From Gracilibacillus massiliensis (lineage in GTDB: Bacteria > Bacillota > Bacilli > Bacillales > Amphibacillaceae), in the NCBI RefSeq assembly GCF_001458115.1, contig NZ_CZRP01000012.1, positions 914,934-978,933 of the forward strand: a DNA stretch of 64,000 nt, read 5' to 3'. The notes beneath the pieces were generated by a model, which was not told the origin of the DNA, made no database searches, and saw only the letters and a list, made by a program, of their open reading frames with translations. Positions 12,792 through 22,825 of the stretch are shown one piece after another. Every line of letters starts with the position of its first letter. Positions within the stretch are counted from its first letter, which is position 1. Position numbers and translations under genes: made by a program.

Positions 12792-15551
12792 TTATTCGGT
12801 TAAGTGTGCGTAATTTTCTTTTACTACTGTTGCACATCGTGTACATAGTGTTGGATGATCGTTATCTTCGCCAACTGTATCAGAGATTACCCAGCAACGT
12901 TCACATGTTTCGCCTTGATGTTTCTCAATCTTTAAGCTGACATGATCGTACGTTTTGCCATCCTCCAAGTTGTCGACTAATTGCACATTTGAAACAATTA
13001 ATAATTGATGTAAATGAGGCACCTCGCTTAATAAATTAGCCACTTGCTCATTATTCGCTTTAATAGTGACTGCTGCCTCTAATGATTTACCAATTACTTT
13101 TTCCGCACGTGCTTCTTCCAATGCTTTTAAAATGTCATCGCGTACGTCCATAAAGTGAGACCATTTCTTAGCTAAGGCATCCTGACCTTTGATCTCTCTT
13201 GCGTCAGGCATATCTGCTAATTGCGCATTTTCTTCTGTTACATCTGGAATATAGCTCCAAACCTCTTCCATCGTATGCGTTAAAATAGGTGTTAACAATT
13301 TAACCAATGATGTTAAAATTTCATAATATACCGTTTGAATACTGCGTCTTCTAGGGTTATCAGCGGATTCGATGTAAAGAATATCCTTAGCAAAATCTAA
13401 ATAGAATGAACTTAAATCAATCGTACAGAAATTATGAATGGTTTGATAGACCGTTGAGAAGTCATATGCATCATATGCTTTACGAGATTTATCGATAACT
13501 TGTTGTAATCGTAATAACATATACTGATCCATTTCCTCTAAGTCATCATCATTGACACGATTTTCTGCAGTGAAGTCTTCTAAGTTTGCTAATAGAAAAC
13601 GGAAAGTATTTCGGATTTTACGATACCCTTCAGCTGATTGCTTAATAATTTCATCTGAAATTCTTACATCTGCTTGATAGTCGACAGATGCAACCCACAG
13701 ACGTAAAATATCTGCACCATATTGTTTCATGATTTTAGATGGTACCACTACATTACCGACAGATTTACTCATTTTACGACCTTGACCATCTAACGCAAAA
13801 CCATGACTAATAACTGTTTCATAAGGAGATTTTCCTGTTACAGCTACTGCAGTTGAAATGGAAGAGTTAAACCAACCACGATATTGGTCAGAACCTTCTA
13901 AATAGACATCTGCTGGTCGTTGTAATTCTGCTCTACTTTCCAACACACCTTCGTGGGAGCTACCAGAGTCAAACCAGACATCCATGATATCTGTTTCTTT
14001 CGTAAATTCTCCACTTGGGCTATGTTCAGAAGAAAATCCTTCAGGTAATAAATCTTTCGTATCCCATTCAAACCAAATATTTGACCCATGTTCTTCAAAT
14101 AATTTTGCTACATGTGAGATCGTTTCATCATTAATAATTGGTGTTCTATCTTCCCCGTAAAATACTGGAATTGGTACACCCCAAGTACGTTGTCTTGAAA
14201 TACACCAGTCTTCACGATCACGAACCATATTAAATAATCGAGTTTCTCCCCAATTTGGAAGCCAATTAATACGTTTAATTTCCGACAAGATTTCTTCACG
14301 AAAATCCTTAATCGATGCAAACCATTGATTAGTCGCTCTGAAAATTGTTGGCTTTTTCGTACGCCAATCATGGGGATAAGAATGCGTGATAAAGTTCAAT
14401 TTAAGTAACGCATTATTTTCTTCTAATTTTTCAGTCACTTGCTTATTAGCTGCATCATAGAATAAACCTTCAAAACCAGGTGCTTCTTCCGTGAAATAAC
14501 CTTTTTCATCAACAGGACATAAAACCTCTAAGCCGTATTTCTTACCGATGATAAAGTCATCTTCACCGTGTCCTGGTGCTGTGTGTACAAGTCCTGTACC
14601 ACTTTCTGTTGTTACATGTTCACCTAGGATAATTAAAGAATCTCGGTCATAAAAAGGATGTTTCGCTACTAAATGCTCTGCTTCTTGACCTTTAAACGTT
14701 TTTACAACTTTTGTTTCTGACCATTCAAATGTTTCTTTTAAGTTCTCAAGCATATCATGTGCTACCACATATTTTTGACCATCAACTTCTACAACCGCAT
14801 ACTCTAAATCAGGATGAACAGAGATCGCTAAGTTAGCTGGAATCGTCCATGGAGTTGTGGTCCAGATCACAAATTTCTCATTACCTTCTAATAAACCTTT
14901 TCCATCTTTCACATCAAATGCTACATAAATCGAAGCAGATCGTTTATCTTGATATTCAATTTCTGCTTCAGCAAGTGCTGATTCTGATGATGGTGACCAA
15001 TATACAGGCTTACGTCCTTTATAGATATATCCTTTTTTCGCCATTTCACCAAATACTTTAATTTGGGCTGCTTCATATTCTTTGTTTAAGGTAATATATG
15101 GATTATCCCAATCACCTCGTACACCTAATTGTTTAAATTGTGTACGCTGGTTGTCAATTTGTTTTAATGCATATTCTGCACATTTCTGTCTGAATTCAGC
15201 TACTGTCATTTTTTTTCGGTTTACTTTTTTCTTCGCAAGTGCTTGTTCAATCGGTAAACCGTGTGTGTCCCAGCCTGGCACATATGGTGCGTGGAATCCA
15301 ACCATTGATTTGTACTTCACAATAAAATCTTTTAACACCTTGTTTAGTGCGTGGCCCATATGGATATCTCCATTGGCATATGGAGGCCCATCATGTAGTA
15401 CGAATAACGGTCTTCCTTCTGTACGAGTTTGTACTTTTTCGTAGAGCTTTTCTTTCTCCCATTTTTCCTGTAATTGCGGTTCTTTATTTGGCAAATTACC
15501 ACGCATTGGGAATTTTGTTTTTGGCATATTTAATGTTTGTTTATATTCCAT
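12792..15551 (-). CDS. ileS: Isoleucyl-tRNA synthetase
   Basis: Charges tRNA-Ile. The 919 residues have the class I signatures HMGHALNK (HIGH-type) near residue 66 and KMSKS near residue 596, the CP1 editing domain between them, an anticodon-binding domain, and a C-terminal zinc finger with cysteines in CERCWV and CTRCA. Length and zinc finger fit the bacterial type. The start has an AGGAGG site. Transcription is probably governed by the isoleucine T-box immediately upstream. Confidence 0.98.
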   Translation of the reverse strand: MEYKQTLNMPKTKFPMRGNLPNKEPQLQEKWEKEKLYEKVQTRTEGRPLFVLHDGPPYANGDIHMGHALNKVLKDFIVKYKSMVGFHAPYVPGWDTHGLPIEQALAKKKVNRKKMTVAEFRQKCAEYALKQIDNQRTQFKQLGVRGDWDNPYITLNKEYEAAQIKVFGEMAKKGYIYKGRKPVYWSPSSESALAEAEIEYQDKRSASIYVAFDVKDGKGLLEGNEKFVIWTTTPWTIPANLAISVHPDLEYAVVEVDGQKYVVAHDMLENLKETFEWSETKVVKTFKGQEAEHLVAKHPFYDRDSLIILGEHVTTESGTGLVHTAPGHGEDDFIIGKKYGLEVLCPVDEKGYFTEEAPGFEGLFYDAANKQVTEKLEENNALLKLNFITHSYPHDWRTKKPTIFRATNQWFASIKDFREEILSEIKRINWLPNWGETRLFNMVRDREDWCISRQRTWGVPIPVFYGEDRTPIINDETISHVAKLFEEHGSNIWFEWDTKDLLPEGFSSEHSPSGEFTKETDIMDVWFDSGSSHEGVLESRAELQRPADVYLEGSDQYRGWFNSSISTAVAVTGKSPYETVISHGFALDGQGRKMSKSVGNVVVPSKIMKQYGADILRLWVASVDYQADVRISDEIIKQSAEGYRKIRNTFRFLLANLEDFTAENRVNDDDLEEMDQYMLLRLQQVIDKSRKAYDAYDFSTVYQTIHNFCTIDLSSFYLDFAKDILYIESADNPRRRSIQTVYYEILTSLVKLLTPILTHTMEEVWSYIPDVTEENAQLADMPDAREIKGQDALAKKWSHFMDVRDDILKALEEARAEKVIGKSLEAAVTIKANNEQVANLLSEVPHLHQLLIVSNVQLVDNLEDGKTYDHVSLKIEKHQGETCERCWVISDTVGEDNDHPTLCTRCATVVKENYAHLTE

Positions 15552-15625
15552 TGCTATGTCCTCCTTATTTCTATTCTTTTGGGTGAATCATACCTAGTAA
15601 CTAAGTGGTAGTCGATTATTATAGC

Positions 15626-15870
15626 ATATAAAAAGTCCTTCACATCCCTGGAAGGGACGAGAAGGACTCGCGGTACCACCCTTATAGTTAGCTCTATGTT
15701 GCTAACCACTTTGAGATTCGTAACGTGAATGAACGTTTACACTTACTTTTAAGTTCAGTGTAACTACTTCTGGGTGATCTTCAAATAAGGTACTAGATTA
15801 GGCTCTCACCGTCCCTAATTCGCTATGCTAGTCAAGCTTATTTTACTATCCCATTCGCTGTATTTTTGAT
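15626..15870 (-). promoter_or_regulatory. Isoleucine T-box riboswitch of ileS
   Basis: The minus strand shows the T-box core AAGGGTGGTACCGCG (15669-15683) and a terminator formed by GTCCTTC/GAAGGAC (15635-15667) followed by a T-run. Further upstream is a stem I region with GGTGAGAGCC (AG-bulge type), and ATC at 15776-15778 is the likely isoleucine specifier. Uncharged tRNA-Ile would favour the antiterminator. The exact specifier loop is inferred, not folded. Confidence 0.93.
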
Positions 15871-15928
15871 TTATCTATGAAAAGATTATTGTTAGAATTA
15901 TATGTAATAATTCTAATTTCGTCAAGGA

Positions 15929-16459
15929 TTAATATTGATTTGAATGATTTCTTTGATTTTCCGATTCCTCTTCTTCATTTTCGAAATCCATCTCAAATAA
16001 TCCGTCCCAGTCATTATTCTCTACTAGATCAAGTTGTGCTTCCACTAACATCTTCAATCTAGTACGGAATACTTTTGCTTGTTTTTTCAATTCTTCTACT
16101 TCCAAAGCAATCGACCTGGATTTATGTAGCGCTTCGTTAATAATTCGGTCAGCATTCTTTTCTGCTTCTTTTATAATTAATTTCGATTCTTTTTTTGCGT
16201 TTTCTTTTACTTCTTCAGCTGTTTCTTGAGCTACTAGTATCGACTTATTTAGAGTTGTTTCGATATTAGAAAAATGACTAACTCGTTCATTTAGTTGTTC
16301 TACTTTGTCTTTCAACTCTTTTTTCTCACGCATAACTGTTTCGTAATCTTTAATGACTTGGTCTAAAAACTCATTTACATCATCTTCATCATAACCTCGA
16401 AAACCTCGTGCAAACTCTTTGTTATGAATGTCGAGCGGTGTTAAAGGCACATCGGCCAC
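15929..16459 (-). CDS. divIVA: Cell-division / pole-targeting protein DivIVA
   Basis: Coiled-coil protein that binds negatively curved membrane at septa and poles. The 176 residues begin with the conserved lipid-binding domain (PLTPLDIHNKEFARGFRGYDEDDVNEFLDQ region, residues 5-35), followed by long coiled coils rich in Glu and Lys up to about residue 150 and an acidic tail. It sits between ylmH and ileS as in B. subtilis. The start has an AGGAGGTGG site. Confidence 0.96.
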   Translation of the reverse strand: MADVPLTPLDIHNKEFARGFRGYDEDDVNEFLDQVIKDYETVMREKKELKDKVEQLNERVSHFSNIETTLNKSILVAQETAEEVKENAKKESKLIIKEAEKNADRIINEALHKSRSIALEVEELKKQAKVFRTRLKMLVEAQLDLVENNDWDGLFEMDFENEEEESENQRNHSNQY

Positions 16460-16538
16460 CTCCTAATAGATGTCATCATACTTTATACATTATATTATCA
16501 TACTTTGTTGACAAATCCCTATATAAAGTTACAAAAAA

Positions 16539-17312
16539 TTATAATAATTTTTCATAAGTGATTCTTATTTTATCCTTTTTTGTTCGACCTTGTAATTCTT
16601 TGATACGTGAACGACCCTTCCCTCTTATCGAGAGAAGATCTCCATCCTCTAACAGAAAGGCTGGCTGATCAATCGTTTGAAAGTTCACTTTTACATAACC
16701 TTTTTTGATGAGATTTAAAGCTTGTTGCCTAGACATTTGGTATATCTCTTTGATCAATACATCTAACCTTAAAGAAGCACATGTAGTAGTAAGTTCTTGC
16801 CATTTATCTTGAGATGGTAGCCTATTTGTTAGAGGAACCTTTTCAAAAGAGACACCTGCTTTTTTTATTGAAGTAATATTAGTAATTAAATATGTCATAA
16901 TATCTTCTGCAACTACTATCTGAATCGTATCTTCATAAATAACAATATCTCCAATTTTTTTTCGTTTGATACCAGCTGATAAAAATGAGCCTAATACATC
17001 TGGGTGTTCAATGGAGACAAACTTCTGCGGAAAAGTTGCTTGTAATAAAACGACTTCAAAGCTATCATTACTTATTTCTTCATAATACGGGGCGAGTACT
17101 GCTCTTTTTCTTTCTGCAAGTTCCCAACCACCAAAAAAATGCAGCTGTATTTCTTCATCATTTCCAATGATCGTATCAAATATCCTTTGTTCCCGTGGGT
17201 GTAAAAAATCAATTACTTTACTTTCGTAACGAGTAGTTACATGGTCACGCCAGGATAAAACCTGATCGATAAATGGATATTCTTCTTTTCTAAAATGTTG
17301 GTATAAATCCAT
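16539..17312 (-). CDS. ylmH: S4-domain RNA-binding protein YlmH
   Basis: The 257 residues have an N-terminal domain starting MDLYQHFRKEEYPFIDQ, a central region, and a C-terminal S4 RNA-binding domain (about residues 180-245) with RLDVLIKEIYQMSRQQALNLI. Family members bind RNA and ribosomes; a role in ribosome rescue has been reported for YlmH proteins. It lies in the conserved ylm-divIVA cluster, 8 bases from ylmG. The call rests on family similarity and synteny. Confidence 0.92.
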   Translation of the reverse strand: MDLYQHFRKEEYPFIDQVLSWRDHVTTRYESKVIDFLHPREQRIFDTIIGNDEEIQLHFFGGWELAERKRAVLAPYYEEISNDSFEVVLLQATFPQKFVSIEHPDVLGSFLSAGIKRKKIGDIVIYEDTIQIVVAEDIMTYLITNITSIKKAGVSFEKVPLTNRLPSQDKWQELTTTCASLRLDVLIKEIYQMSRQQALNLIKKGYVKVNFQTIDQPAFLLEDGDLLSIRGKGRSRIKELQGRTKKDKIRITYEKLL

Positions 17313-17320
17313 ATAATCAC

Positions 17321-17584
17321 CTAAATTAATCTGAATATAAAATCTAAACCTCTCATCGCCATTTGTAGTACAATAATAGCTACGATAGGTGATATATCAA
17401 TCATCCCGCCAATAGGTGGTATGATTTTTCGGAATGGTTCCAGGTATGGCTCTACAATCGAACCAAGCATTTGGCCAATAGATGATTCCCTGGCTCCTGG
17501 AAACCATGACATTAAAATATAAATAATAATCGCATACGAATATAGCATCATGCCGTATGCTAAAATTTGATAGATCAAATCCAT
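17321..17584 (-). CDS. ylmG: YggT-family membrane protein YlmG
   Basis: Small 87-residue integral-membrane protein with two predicted spans, residues 5-27 and 62-85, separated by a conserved linker (LMSWFPGARESSIGQML and VEPYLEPFRKIIPP). YggT proteins are linked to division and membrane organisation through their location beside sepF, but no biochemical activity can be assigned. It is packed between sepF and ylmH. Confidence 0.93.
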   Translation of the reverse strand: MDLIYQILAYGMMLYSYAIIIYILMSWFPGARESSIGQMLGSIVEPYLEPFRKIIPPIGGMIDISPIVAIIVLQMAMRGLDFIFRLI

Positions 17585-17592
17585 TGTCTACT

Positions 17593-18030
17593 TTACCACC
17601 TTTGTTCTGGATCTATTTCTTCCATTATTTCAGTAATATTACCTGATATTTCAATACTATCTGGTGTACATAAAAAGGTTTGAGAACCTAATTTTTTGAT
17701 TTGACCTGAAACAGCATAAACAGTACCACTCATAAAATCAATAATTTGTCTTGCTTGTAAGGTATCGACTCGTTGCAGATTTATCACAACAGATCTTCGA
17801 TTGACAATATGGTCCGCTATATCCTGTACTTCATCATAGGAGCGTGGTTCACACAAAACCATTTTATTGTTTTTTTGAACAGAGGATAAACTAACCACAT
17901 TCCCTTTGTCATCTTTTCTTCCACTACGTGTTGGAGGCGTATAATCATCTTGTTCCACTTCTTCTTCGACAATTTCGTATTCATCTTCATCAATTCCGAA
18001 GAAATTTCGAAACTTCCCTTTCATACTCAT
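17593..18030 (-). CDS. sepF: FtsZ-interacting septum protein SepF
   Basis: Membrane-binding partner of FtsZ that shapes the septum. The 145 residues start with a short amphipathic segment (MSMKGKFRNFFGI), then an acidic linker, and the SepF core (about residues 55-140) with MVLCEPRSYDEVQDIADHI and the DFMSGTVYA motif. Length and domain order match B. subtilis SepF. It is part of the ylm cluster between ylmE and ylmG. Confidence 0.96.
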   Translation of the reverse strand: MSMKGKFRNFFGIDEDEYEIVEEEVEQDDYTPPTRSGRKDDKGNVVSLSSVQKNNKMVLCEPRSYDEVQDIADHIVNRRSVVINLQRVDTLQARQIIDFMSGTVYAVSGQIKKLGSQTFLCTPDSIEISGNITEIMEEIDPEQRW

Positions 18031-18040
18031 ATTTTCACCT

Positions 18041-18721
18041 CTATTCTTCGTATGGACCCACTAAACTTGAACCAATACGTACGTGGGTGGCGCCTTCTTC
18101 AATTGCAATTTGATAATCATTACTCATTCCCATCGACAAATAATGACAAGGAGCGTGCTCCCACCCCTCACTCTGAATGGTATCACGTAATTCTCGTAAA
18201 GAACGAAAGGTCTCACGCAATCGTTTTTCATCTTTTATAAATGGAGCCATTGTCATTAAACCTACGACTTTAATATTCGGATAATTTCTTAATGTGTCGA
18301 CAAAAGCTTGTACTTGATTTAAATCTAAGCCATGTTTTGATTCTTCTCCACTAACATTAACTTGGACAAAGCATTTTAAAGCTTTATTTGTTCGCTTATT
18401 AATTTCTTTTGCGAGTGATTTACGATCAAGTGAATGAATGTAATCTACTTTATCAATGATTTCTTTCACTTTCCTTGATTGTAAGGAACCAATAAAATGC
18501 CAAGTTGCTTCAGTTCCAATTGATTGATATTTATCGATCAATCCTTCGATCCGATTTTCGCCAAAATGATTAATTCCTTCTGCTAAAGCCTCTTCTGCTC
18601 TCTTTATTGTAACATATTTTGTAACACCTATTATTGTAATATCACCTGGGTCTCTATTGCTATTTTTACAAGCTTGTTCGATATTTTGTTTGATATTAGC
18701 TAGATTGTTTGCAACTGTCAT
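18041..18721 (-). CDS. ylmE: PLP-homeostasis protein (YggS/YlmE family)
   Basis: The 226 residues form a single alanine-racemase-type TIM barrel. The PLP lysine is in GVTKYV near residue 35. Other family motifs are HFGENRIE, WHFIGSLQSRK, and the phosphate-binding end LSMGMSNDYQIAIEEGATHVRIG. Family members buffer pyridoxal phosphate and affect amino-acid balance; they are not racemases. It lies between ylmD and sepF. Confidence 0.94.
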   Translation of the reverse strand: MTVANNLANIKQNIEQACKNSNRDPGDITIIGVTKYVTIKRAEEALAEGINHFGENRIEGLIDKYQSIGTEATWHFIGSLQSRKVKEIIDKVDYIHSLDRKSLAKEINKRTNKALKCFVQVNVSGEESKHGLDLNQVQAFVDTLRNYPNIKVVGLMTMAPFIKDEKRLRETFRSLRELRDTIQSEGWEHAPCHYLSMGMSNDYQIAIEEGATHVRIGSSLVGPYEE

Positions 18722-18741
18722 GATCGACTCCCTTTCTTTTG

Positions 18742-19539
18742 TTATACAATAGCGATAAATCCCATCATTCTTCCTGTAGGATGTTGATCTCTCCTATGAG
18801 AGAAAAACATAGAATGATGTGACGTACAATAATTTGAAATATGTATGTTATTTACTGGTATTCCTTCATCTAACAAAAGTTGTTGATTTAACATTTTTAA
18901 ATCTAAGTGGTAGTCATTGTCTTTCCCTTGATAACAATTGTTATATTTCGGATCAATGTGTTGAATTACATGGTCGTTAACTTGATAGCAGGTCTTACAA
19001 ATACTTGGTCCAATCACCACTTCGATGTCCTCAATATTTGAAGATAATATCTTAAAATTTTCTATTGTCTTTTTAGCAATATTTGCGACGGTACCTTTCC
19101 AGCCTGCATGCGCTATAGCTACAGTGAAATTTACTTTGTCATAAAAGTATAGTGGTACACAATCAGCATATAAAGCAGTACACATCACATTCTTAGTCGA
19201 AGTGATTAAACCATCAGTTGCTACAAGTGCATCTTCTTTTGTATAGATACCTCTACCTTTATGGTTTTCGTTAATAAGTTGTACATAGTTATCATGAACT
19301 TGATCTGCCATAACCCATTGTTTAAGCGGAATATTAATCTGCTCTGCTACTTGTTTACGATTTTGCAGAACATGATCAGGGTTGTCCTCAACATGAAAAC
19401 CTAAATTATTACTATTATAGGGAGGCAAACTTATGCCATTTTCTCTTGTTGTAAAGCCAGCGACAATATTTGCATCTTTCCATGGTTTAATCCACAAAAT
19501 GGGGTTGTTATTTTTCTGGAAGAAAGGTTCGTTCATCAT
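18742..19539 (-). CDS. ylmD: YlmD/YfiH-family (DUF152) multicopper-like protein, purine nucleoside phosphorylase type
   Basis: The 265 residues contain the metal-binding family motifs ADQVHDNYV near residue 79, TALYADCVPLYF, AHAGWKGTV near residue 140 and the C-terminal HRRDQHPTGRMMGFIAI. Homologues are annotated as polyphenol oxidase or laccase and, more recently, as zinc-dependent purine nucleoside phosphorylase/adenosine deaminase. The sequence cannot decide between these, but the catalytic His/Cys residues are present. It belongs to the ylm cluster. Confidence 0.9.
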   Translation of the reverse strand: MMNEPFFQKNNNPILWIKPWKDANIVAGFTTRENGISLPPYNSNNLGFHVEDNPDHVLQNRKQVAEQINIPLKQWVMADQVHDNYVQLINENHKGRGIYTKEDALVATDGLITSTKNVMCTALYADCVPLYFYDKVNFTVAIAHAGWKGTVANIAKKTIENFKILSSNIEDIEVVIGPSICKTCYQVNDHVIQHIDPKYNNCYQGKDNDYHLDLKMLNQQLLLDEGIPVNNIHISNYCTSHHSMFFSHRRDQHPTGRMMGFIAIV

Positions 19540-19600
19540 ACCCCTCCTATTTCAAATCATTTTATCATATTTTAGCACATCTTAACAATTAGATTCTCAA

Positions 19601-19894
19601 TCATTGTTGATATGTGGCGGTGTCATCATCTTTAGGACTAATTTGAACGGTAGGAAATGCACCATTTTTCTTTACTAAAATGACGTCATGTCCTATTTTT
19701 ATCACATGTTCCCAGGGAATAACAATTTCTCTTGATTCACCAAACATGCCAAATACTTTCGTTTTTGTTGCCACAACTAAGTTTGTTATTTTACCAATAT
19801 CAACATTTATTTCAATATCCGTTAAATTACCTATTTTTGTACCATCCTCGATATAAACAATGTCCTTCATTTGCAAAGACGATAATGTGATCAT
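19601..19894 (-). CDS. ylmC: PRC-barrel sporulation protein, YlmC/YmxH family
   Basis: The 97-residue protein is a single PRC-barrel domain (MKDIVYIEDGTKIGNLTDIEI and IPWEHVIKIGHDVILVKK). Homologues are small and associated with sporulation; no enzyme activity is known. It is the first gene of the ylm cluster, as in B. subtilis, where it follows sigG. Here RE2 with its intron and a YfhD-type gene lie between sigG and ylmC. Confidence 0.88.
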   Translation of the reverse strand: MITLSSLQMKDIVYIEDGTKIGNLTDIEINVDIGKITNLVVATKTKVFGMFGESREIVIPWEHVIKIGHDVILVKKNGAFPTVQISPKDDDTATYQQ

Positions 19895-20037
19895 AATAAT
19901 TAATCCCCCTTTTTATCAATATATGTAGATCGTCTTAAAATATGGTTGGAGAAGATCATAAAAAAACACAAATGTCTGTATCTAATTTATGTTTCGAAAC
20001 AAACTAATCATGATATCGAATAGAGAGGAGGATGGTG

Positions 20038-20220
20038 ATGGGTAGAGATGAACATAAAAAGAAAGTTGGCAAAAATTTCTTAGCACAAACTCCTAATTAT
20101 GAAAAGACAGATGGTATTGATGTAGAATTCTCCTCTGAATTAGCGGATGCAAATGATATCGAGGCTAAGAATAGAAGTGAACGTGCAGATAAAAGAGCAA
20201 AAAAACTAGAACAAAAGTGA
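20038..20220 (+). CDS. Small hydrophilic YfhD-family protein
   Basis: A 60-residue, highly charged protein (MGRDEHKKKVGKNFLAQTPN and a Lys/Arg/Asp-rich tail) of the YfhD type, found in Bacillaceae near sporulation loci and of unknown function. The GGAGG site at 20026-20031 directly abuts an earlier ATG at 20032, so the ATG at 20038 with proper spacing is preferred. It is alone on the plus strand between ylmC and RE2 and is followed by its own terminator. Confidence 0.8.
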   Translation: MGRDEHKKKVGKNFLAQTPNYEKTDGIDVEFSSELADANDIEAKNRSERADKRAKKLEQK

Positions 20221-20232
20221 TTTGATAAATAA

Positions 20233-20288
20233 CAAAATCCAAATGATCACACGAATTAAACCAATAATTCGCCATCATTTGGATTTTT
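20233..20288 (+). terminator. Terminator after the YfhD-family gene
   Basis: AAATCCAAATGAT pairs with ATCATTTGGATTT across a 30-base loop that itself contains complementary GAATTA/TAATTC, followed by a T-run. Confidence 0.75.
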
Positions 20289-20731
20289 AATTGCATACAT
20301 ATAAGAAGGACAATGCGACACTATTGTAGTGGTAATTATGAGATATTATATGTGCTTTGTAATCGCTCCGGCTTGTTGGCTTCCCTTTCCGCGGGTTTTT
20401 CTCCTCAGCTAACTTTTTAAGCAAAGTACGCTTAAAAAGTGGATCTTCGGATAAAAACATCCCGCAGGAGTGGAAGCCAACGCCTGCGCTTTTTAATGCT
20501 CTACAACTAAAGTAAGAATAATCATATTGGCGTCATTCAATATCACCTATGAATTTTTCTTTAGATTACTTATCCTAATTAACAAAATATGTTCATATCG
20601 GTAACAATCCAAAATGCAAGCACTAGCTATCTTTGTAGAACTTCTTTCAGCGTAGGCGTCCACTTCGACTCCTAGGGGATCAGCGCGATCTGAAGATCCA
20701 CTTTGTAAAGTGTTCTTCTTTACAAAGTTAG

Positions 20732-22666
20732 GTCGAGTAAGCGGGAATACGCTTGAAATAAATTGTATTCCTCACTCCTCACAGAACCGTGCATGCGCTA
20801 TTCACGCACACGGCTCTTCCTATCATCATTCACAGAATATAGGATATATGATATCTCAGATCATATATGCTCATTTTAATTACCGGTTTCGGCAACGGAT
20901 ATTTCTCTAGGAATAATCGAAACTTCTCCCAACTGAATGATTTCCGTTGACTCCTTCGATTCATCCATTTGAATAGTAGTTGTTCAATGCTGTTCAGAAA
21001 GTAGAGGACTTCTTTATAGTTATCCGTGATACAATAATAATTATAGTAGCCCTCTAGCGATTGTGTGATTCGGCGCATGATGTCTTGGATATCCCTCGTT
21101 CGATTTGCCTTTAGCCAAGCTTTATGTTGTTTAAGTTTGGCACGGATTTTCTTCTTGCTACTTTTCCGTTTCACACGGAACGTACCTTTCTTGCTTTTGC
21201 TACAATAGTGCGTAAAGCCAAGAAAATCGAACGTCGATGGTTTCCTCTGTCCGTTACGCTTTGCATCTTTCCAGGCATAAGGACCGAACGAGATAATCTT
21301 CGTTTTATCCTCTGCAATTTCTAGATGAAACTTACGTAACCTTTGAATCAGATTCGTGTAGAATCGGTTGGCATCTTCTTTGTATTGGAAACAACACACA
21401 AAGTCATCCGCATAGCGAACCATATAGGCTTGACCTCTACATTGTTTCTTTACAACTTTCTCAAACCATAGATCCAACACATAGTGAAGATAAATATTCG
21501 CTAGAACCGGTGAAATGTTGCCCCCTTGCGGGGTTCCTCGGTCTGTATCGATATATTTCCCCTCTTCCAAATAGCCAGCTTTTAGAAATCGGGCTATAAT
21601 GCGAAGTAAGTTGGGATCGTTGATACGATGGCGAAGGAACTTCATCATCCAATCATGACTCACGTGATCAAAGAATCCTTTGATATCCGCATCTACTATA
21701 TAATTGGTTTTCCGTTGTTCCATGTATACATTTAAGATCTTTAATGCATCATGGCAGTTTCTATTCGGACGAAAACCGAAGGAACAATCGAGAAAATCAT
21801 TTTCGTAAATGGCATTCAAAATCTTCGTAATACCCTTTTGAACGATTTTATCTTCATGTTCGGGAATACCTAGTGGCCGTTTCTTGTTGGAACCTGGCTT
21901 ATCGATATAGGTACGCTTTACCGGTACCGGTCGATAAGCCATTTTCTTCATTCGTTTCACTAGGCCTTCGATATTTTGGTCTAAATTCCCTTCGTACATT
22001 TCTTTGGTAGTGCCATTCACACCGGTTGCTTTACCTTTAGGTAATTGGTGATGGCACTGTTTCAAGTTACTTTCATTTAGTAAATGTACAAGAGAGGTAA
22101 AGACAAGCTTTTTATCCGATTTCGCCAATTCTGTTATCCTATTAAGTTTCGTTTCCATAATACGTTCCACCTCTGGGTATGGATTATGTTTCCCTATCAA
22201 GGGTGATGACAGGTAACGGCCTTTCCTCCATCGGCATTACCCAACTTCATCAGTACTACGCCGTTATCCGACTTCCTTTAGGCATTTGACAGCCCTCACT
22301 TTGTTATCGCTTGTTCGTCATTACTTTCTTTATCCGAAAGACCTAAAGGACCTCCCGAGTTACCGCAACATATCAATGTGTAACGTGCCAGGGTCTTCGA
22401 CTCCGGAGAAGATAGCATTCTCTCACCTCTAACGAGAACCGTATTGTTGTCTTCTATGCTTCAGAACACATCGACCTTCTCATCTTTGGGGACATTTCGG
22501 AGCTCTATCCCTCAACCGTTATGGTTTTCCGGCCCGTTACCTAACTGTCTACGCTTAAAGGCAATGTGTTACCACTTGCCCTCCAAGACTCGCTACAAGT
22601 GAATGGTTAGTTCTTTCTTGGCGGGAATCCCACCCGCTATATGTTACGACCTATGCTCGGCCGCAC
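20732..22666 (-). mobile_element. Group II intron with reverse transcriptase, 1935 bp
   Basis: Exact limits come from comparison with the uninterrupted site in RE4: flanks AAGTTAG and CTGAAG join without loss. On the minus strand it begins GTGCGGCCGAG, the classical group II 5' end, and finishes TTACTCGAC (AY 3' end). Domain V is at 20784-20816 (GAGCCGTGTGCG to GCACGGTTC) and is followed by a domain VI stem. The minus-strand 5' part (22201-22666) is the ribozyme and has no other gene. The intron sits inside RE2, next to its hairpin stem, away from genes. Confidence 0.93.
20830..22200 (-). CDS. Group II intron-encoded reverse transcriptase/maturase
   Basis: A 456-residue protein with RT domain from about residue 60 to 300 (RPLGIPEHEDKIVQ, FDHVSHDWMM, GTPQGGNISPVLANIYLHYVLD, catalytic YADD in VRYADDFVCCF) and a maturase domain (residues 340-430) with basic segments and GYYNYYCI. 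No HNH endonuclease domain follows, so mobility would rely on other priming. The frame is intact, so the element may be active. An internal Met at residue 15 is an alternative start. Confidence 0.95.
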   Translation of the reverse strand: MIGKHNPYPEVERIMETKLNRITELAKSDKKLVFTSLVHLLNESNLKQCHHQLPKGKATGVNGTTKEMYEGNLDQNIEGLVKRMKKMAYRPVPVKRTYIDKPGSNKKRPLGIPEHEDKIVQKGITKILNAIYENDFLDCSFGFRPNRNCHDALKILNVYMEQRKTNYIVDADIKGFFDHVSHDWMMKFLRHRINDPNLLRIIARFLKAGYLEEGKYIDTDRGTPQGGNISPVLANIYLHYVLDLWFEKVVKKQCRGQAYMVRYADDFVCCFQYKEDANRFYTNLIQRLRKFHLEIAEDKTKIISFGPYAWKDAKRNGQRKPSTFDFLGFTHYCSKSKKGTFRVKRKSSKKKIRAKLKQHKAWLKANRTRDIQDIMRRITQSLEGYYNYYCITDNYKEVLYFLNSIEQLLFKWMNRRSQRKSFSWEKFRLFLEKYPLPKPVIKMSIYDLRYHISYIL

Positions 22667-22825
22667 CTGAAGACGCGCCCCTGGAAAGCGAAGTGGGCAA
22701 GCCGAAGCGGATACAACACTATACATAATGTCAAAATTTCCATCAGATTATGTCGTATAATCTTGATTTTGTTCATTCATTATCATTTTTAGGGATGTGT
22801 ATTGTCATTGATATATTTTGCATTT

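Larger units (their letters stand above)
20299..22771. repeat. Dispersed double-hairpin element RE2, interrupted by a group II intron
   Basis: The left half (20311-20515) is almost identical to RE3 and RE4: CGACACTATTGTAGTGG, CTTTCCGCGGG, an AACTTTTTAAGC/GCTTAAAAAGT stem, and GGAAGCCAACGCC. After an AT-rich spacer the right half runs to 20731, is broken by the intron, and resumes at 22667 (CTGAAGACGCGCCCCTGG) to end in TGTCGTATAATC. Its terminal repeats have decayed relative to RE3. Without the intron it is about 538 bp. Confidence 0.88.

Noticed and set aside
16460..16538. divIVA promoter candidates TATAAT and TATGAT upstream of divIVA
   Set aside because: AT-rich with several -10-like boxes, but TTGTCA is only 14 bases from the best one; no single promoter could be supported.
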